Shown here: positions 59,999 to 64,000 of the stretch, piece after piece | How the letters are laid out: the number at the start of each line of letters is the position of its first letter | Position numbering within the stretch: the stretch's first letter is position 1 | Position numbers and translations under genes: made by a program | Assembly: GCA_963682055.1 (NCBI GenBank) | Contig: OY821740.1 | Location: 31,698,795 to 31,762,794, forward strand | Source of the DNA: Primula veris | Taxonomy: Eukaryota; Streptophyta; Magnoliopsida; Ericales; Primulaceae | Length of the DNA stretch: 64,000 nucleotides | Direction of reading: 5' to 3' | The notes under the pieces: generated by a model | Seen by the model: the letters and a program-made list of their open reading frames with translations, nothing else | What the model was told of the DNA's origin: nothing | Databases searched by the model: none

Positions 59999-60840
59999 CT
60001 CCCTCCGTCCCTTTTTAAGTGTCCTCATAATTTGCTACTTTTTAAGAGTATTAAATTTTAAGACATAAAGTACCAATAATGCCCTTATAAATAGTATAAT
60101 TGTTGTTGTTATAGCCATGAATGGTAAGTCACTCGTAGGGGTGGAATTTTGTACCACAATGTACCAACCAACCGCAATTACCATCCATACCGTACCATTT
60201 GTACCGCACTTGCGGTACTACCACACATATGGTACGGTATTACCGTAACACTTAATTTAGTGGTACGGTAATGGTGATCGATTTTCCATACCACGGTATT
60301 GTACCATATTACCATTTATATATAGAATAATCACATTCAAATATAATTATTAATATTCTTTAACATTTAAGATACAAAATAAGTTGCACAAACTATGATC
60401 ATGTTTACAATCTTGTTCAAGTATTCATAAATGAAGTGTTATCTTTAAACTTTTTTGCCAATGAGATATTTTTCATAACGTGTTGTTTTTCGAAGTTGGT
60501 AATGTACCGTACCATACCATTACCATACCGCACTTGCGGTATACCGAAAGTGCGGTATACGATATTGTGGTATGGTAATGGTATTCAAATTTAGTATACC
60601 ATACATGTGCGGTACGGTAATGGTATCACGAAAATTCTCACGGTATTGTATCATTTCCACCCCTAGGTAAGTGTGCCAAATTTTTATATTTATTTCCTTA
60701 AATGTTCTTTTTTTTTTAAGATTATGTAAAGGGTAAGAGAGTAAATTTGTTACTTTATAATTACCAAATTGAGAAAACGGACACTTATTTAGGGACAACC
60801 CAATAAGGAATAGTGGACACTTATTTAGGGACGGACGGAG
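59999..60840. mobile_element. Stowaway-type MITE inside the array, itself interrupted
   Basis: Termini CTCCCTCCGTCCCTTTTTAA and the reverse complement CTCCGTCCGTCCCTAAATAA, flanked by TA (59997-59998 and 60841-60842), are diagnostic of Stowaway (Tc1/mariner) MITEs. The array unit phrase is cut at CAAAGCTTATA and resumes after the element. Without the nested element at 60136-60665 it is about 312 bp. Confidence 0.85.
60136..60665. mobile_element. hAT-like element nested in the Stowaway MITE
   Basis: Termini TAGGGGTGGAA and TTCCACCCCTA are perfectly complementary over 11 bp. Subterminal blocks GGTACGGTAATGG, ACCGTACCATACC and GTGCGGTATAC fill both ends. GGTAAGT follows the right end and also occurs six bases before the left end, so the target duplication may have an extra few bases. 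About 530 bp, no coding capacity. Confidence 0.7.
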
Positions 60841-62362
60841 TATAACGGAATTGGTACACATTACAAGATCAATAAACAAGCAGAAGACATAAACTAAACA
60901 AGACTGATTTAATTAATTTCCATCTAAAAAAAAACTAACGATACTACTCCACTTATAAATTAGTGATCAAAACTCGTAATTAACACAATTGATACGCGTT
61001 ACACAAACCATTCCTAAGCAGAAGCCTTATTTTATTTGTGTCCATCCACAAGAAAAAATTACAAAAATACTACTCCACTTATAATCAGTGATCAAAACTC
61101 ATAATTAACGCAATCGATACACATTAAGCAAACGATTCATAAGCAGAAGACATAAACTAAAGAAGCCTTATTTAATTTATTTCCATCTACAAAAAAACTA
61201 AAAATACTACTCCATTTATAATCAGTGATCAAAACTCATAATTAACGCAATAGATACACATTACATGAACGATTCATAAGCAGAAGACATTAACTAGAGA
61301 AGCCTTATTTTATTTATTTATTTCCATCAAAATAAATAAAACAAACTAAAAAGTGAAAATAATCAGGGATCAAAACTCATAATTAACACAATCGATACAG
61401 ATTACAAGACCAATAAATAAGCAGAAGACGTAAACTCGAAGTCTTCCTAAATTTATTTCCATCTACAAAAAAACTAAAAATACTACTCCACTTATAATCA
61501 GTGATCAAAGGTCATAATCAACGCAATCGATACACATTACATGACCGATTCATAAGCAGAAGACGTAAACTAATGAATACTTATTTAATTTATTTCCATC
61601 TAAACAAAAACTAAAAATACTACTACACTTATGATCAGTGATCAAAACTCATAATTAACGCAATTGATACACATTACACGAGCGATTCATAAGCAGAAGA
61701 CTTGCTAAAGAATCCTTATTTAATTTATTTCCATCTACAAAAAAACTAAAAATACTACTTCACTTATAATCAGTGATCAAAACTCATAATTAACGCAATC
61801 GATACACATTAATAAGGATTCTTTAGTAAGTCTTCTGCTTATAAATCGTTCGTGTAATGCGTTATTTTAATTATTTAAGCAGAAGACAGAAACTAAAAAA
61901 GCCTTATTTTAATTATTTTTTTCCATCTAAATAAATAAAACAAACTAAAAATACTACTCCACATATAATCAGTGATCAAAACTCATAATTAACGCAACTG
62001 ATAAGCATTACACAAACAACTCATAAGCAGATGAAATAAACTAAAGAAGTCTATTAAAATTTATTTCCATCTACAAAATAACTAAAAAATACTACGTATA
62101 ACCAGTGATGAAAAAACTCATAATTAACGCAATCGATACACATTACCCGAACGATTCATAAGCAGCAGAAGACATAAACTAAAGAAGCCTTATTTTTATT
62201 TATTTAGTATATATTTTTAAATCATCTAAATAAATAAATAGATAAATAACTGAAAAGTGATAATAATCATTGATCAAAGCTTAAAAAGTAACGCTAATGA
62301 TACACATTACAAGACCAATAAATAAGCAGAATAAAGAAAATTAAATAAATTCGAGAACTCAC

Positions 62363-62405
62363 GGGTGAGAGGGTTTAGAGAGAGAGAGAGAGAGAGAGAG
62401 ACAAT
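62363..62405 (-). promoter_or_regulatory. Inferred non-coding first exon of the CLASSY-like gene
   Basis: On the minus strand a (CT)n tract is followed by AAACCCTCTCACCC and then a strong donor GTGAGTTC (GT at 62362-62361). AAACCCT is a telo-box-like motif common in plant promoters and leaders. Splicing to the acceptor TTTAG at 59053-59057, directly before the ATG, removes the whole 3.3-kb array. The transcript start cannot be set from sequence. Confidence 0.5.
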
Positions 62406-64000
62406 AATGGAAGGCGCGAATTGGGATGCATGTACGTATATAATGTAATTATAATTATATACGTATATATATATATATATATATATATAATACAGATTTT
62501 AGGAAAATAAAAAAGAGGAAGCAATCAGGAGGTTTAAAGAGTCCGGATAATAAATACCGAAATTGGCCCTCTGTTAATTAAAGGCGCTTTTAGTGGGGTT
62601 TATTATATATCCTTAAACTAGAAGTATATTTTATTCAGTTTCTTATGACGTTTTAAGTAAAATGTTTTGCAAAATACTCTTATTAGATACTCCCAACTCC
62701 TACTTTTTATACGATACAAATCTTTCACCTTCTTTAACACAGTTGCGGTGGGGCCCCTATTTTGACTTTTTATATTTCCTTGTGCACATATTATTGTTTT
62801 GTTAATTACAAACTCCTTGACACTTTTTTTTTCTAAAATAAAAATAAAAAATGCATTTATACATGTAGCGTATATAAGAGTAACAATAGTAAAAGAAGTT
62901 TATAAAAAGTACAGTTACAAAATCTTCAACACTAGTTTGGAATTAAATAACATTAGACACATGTTATTTAGTTGTTTTTTTTTTAAGTGAAGAACTGATT
63001 GATGGGCATGTCCGGAAAAACCATTATAAAGTTTTTGTTATTAATTCATGTGTTTTTCAACCATCGACGAGACGATCAAGCCATGTTTTCTTTTATTTCC
63101 ATGTTAATTTTTTTTTGATAAAATATTACAATCATGCGTGACACATCACAGATGAGTCTAAAACCAAACATTATCCGGTTTCGTGATCTTGTGACGAACG
63201 TTTTAGTTTTCTCAATCTGATTAAATGACAAAAAAAAATCCGATTACAAATTTTTTCAAACGTTCACATAATTTATTTTTTCACTTAAGACTCTTAACAC
63301 ATTTGGGCATCTCTTCCATGTATAGGCCACACAGGTAGCTTTGGCTCTTTCCATTTCGCCCGACACTTGTGAGTTCCCTTCAATCCAATACCGACTCATC
63401 ATTTATCCTACATCTTACTAATTAGTCTATATATATTTACACATAATTACTTGTTCATCGAAATAGGCATGAAAAATTGTTATACATGTGGTGCTAGTGC
63501 GGGTCTAAAGGTTTTCGACAAGTCTCAAACAAAAAAAAGTCAGTGTTACATTTTTTCTTGACAAAGATTTCACCATTTGTGCATAAAAAAACTTTGATCC
63601 GTCACTCGAGCCGACAGGCTAATTTGGCTTAGCCAAAGAGTTGGGTTTGGGTCAACCATTACTAAATGCCACCGCTAAAGAGTCCAAATCTTCTATCCCA
63701 TTTTTCTATTCCTTTTGTATCCCCTTGCTTATTTTATCTAAAAAAAATTCAAAAAAACTTAAAAAAAATTATGCAATTATTATAATACATGTATCATTAC
63801 ATTCTAATAATTTTTTATTTTTTTTTAAATCCACACAAAATTTATTTTGGAATAAATGTATAAATTAGTATAAATTAAACATTGAATATTAAAAAAATTG
63901 TCTAAAACAATATTATGTTCAAATGTTTTAAAATTTGAATACAATATAATATAAAAGTTAATAAAGTTGCGGTATAAGTTGTGAAAATTTAAAATTTGAG
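62406..64000. other. Upstream of the CLASSY-like gene, intergenic
   Basis: A (TA)n tract lies at about 62,464-62,489. The rest is AT-rich without a supported gene, RNA or delimited element. It probably includes the CLASSY-like promoter at its left edge. Confidence 0.4.

Larger units (their letters stand above)
59053..62362 (-). repeat. Tandem array filling the inferred 5'-UTR intron of the CLASSY-like gene
   Basis: About 18 degenerate direct units, mostly 120-146 bp apart. I located the recurring phrase CAGTGATCAAAACTCATAA near 59081, 59171 (variant), 59292, 59438, 59572, 59716, 59848, 59978, 60962, 61085, 61222, 61362, 61498, 61634, 61771, 61969, 62102 and 62264. Other unit parts are TTAACGCAATTGATACACAT, CGATTCATAAGCAGAAGAC and TTTATTTCCATCTAC. 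On the minus strand the last part reads GTAGATGGAAATAAA, a near copy of the junction before the CLASSY start codon (TTTAGATGGAAAA at 59056-59044). A small inverted partial unit lies at about 61,820-61,857. Confidence 0.85.

Noticed and set aside
60520..60879. 119-codon minus-strand frame
   Set aside because: It spans the hAT-like and Stowaway elements and reads their subterminal repeats.
59053..62362. Centromeric or subtelomeric satellite
   Set aside because: Unit length would fit, but the array is short, sits within one gene's inferred leader and carries that gene's own junction sequence.

Overview
This is an AT-rich, intron-bearing, transposon-dense stretch of a flowering-plant (eudicot) nuclear genome. 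The evidence is plant-only gene families (a GATA factor with a DEUBAD-type C-terminus, a SUVH histone methyltransferase, a CLASSY-type SNF2 protein, an 8-cysteine lipid-transfer-like protein, an S-protein homologue), GT-AG introns, an Au-like tRNA-derived SINE, and Stowaway, Tourist, hAT, CACTA and LTR relics. I cannot name the species.

Layout. About 1-12.0 kb is intergenic and packed with nested mobile-element relics: a CACTA-type MITE, a long hairpin, Helitron-like ends, a solo LTR inside a hAT-like element, and a foldback element with a 21-bp minisatellite inside an older long-TIR element. 12.35-18.37 kb (+) is an eight-exon GATA26/27-like gene whose exon lengths sum to 549 codons plus stop. 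18.4-25.8 kb holds an Au-like SINE, a decayed gene-like stretch on the minus strand and TE relics. 25.87-28.42 kb (+) is a five-exon MATH-domain gene carrying a frameshift and an antisense LINE relic in intron 3. 28.4-34.2 kb is intergenic with hAT-like, Tourist-like and long-TIR elements. 35.7-38.7 kb (+) is an intact, single-coding-exon SUVH5/6-type H3K9 methyltransferase. 38.7-52.8 kb holds a small lipid-transfer-like gene (-), an S-protein-homologue pseudogene (-), a Mutator-like MITE, a hAT-like element, the second copy of the long-TIR element and a LINE fragment. 52.8-62.4 kb (-) is a CLASSY3/4-like gene, about 1,410 residues when five coding exons are joined.

The two large intact chromatin genes belong to linked pathways. 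SUVH4/5/6 proteins make H3K9 methylation, and CLASSY proteins help bring Pol IV to marked loci in RNA-directed DNA methylation. Their proximity here may be chance.

The most unusual structure is in the CLASSY-like gene. Its inferred 3.3-kb 5'-UTR intron is almost entirely a degenerate tandem array of about 18 units of roughly 135 bp. Most units contain a near copy of the gene's own intron/start-codon junction (TAG followed by ATGGAAA on the minus strand). The first coding intron also holds two decayed copies of the end of the AT-hook-coding exon, so this gene has grown by repeated local duplication at two places.
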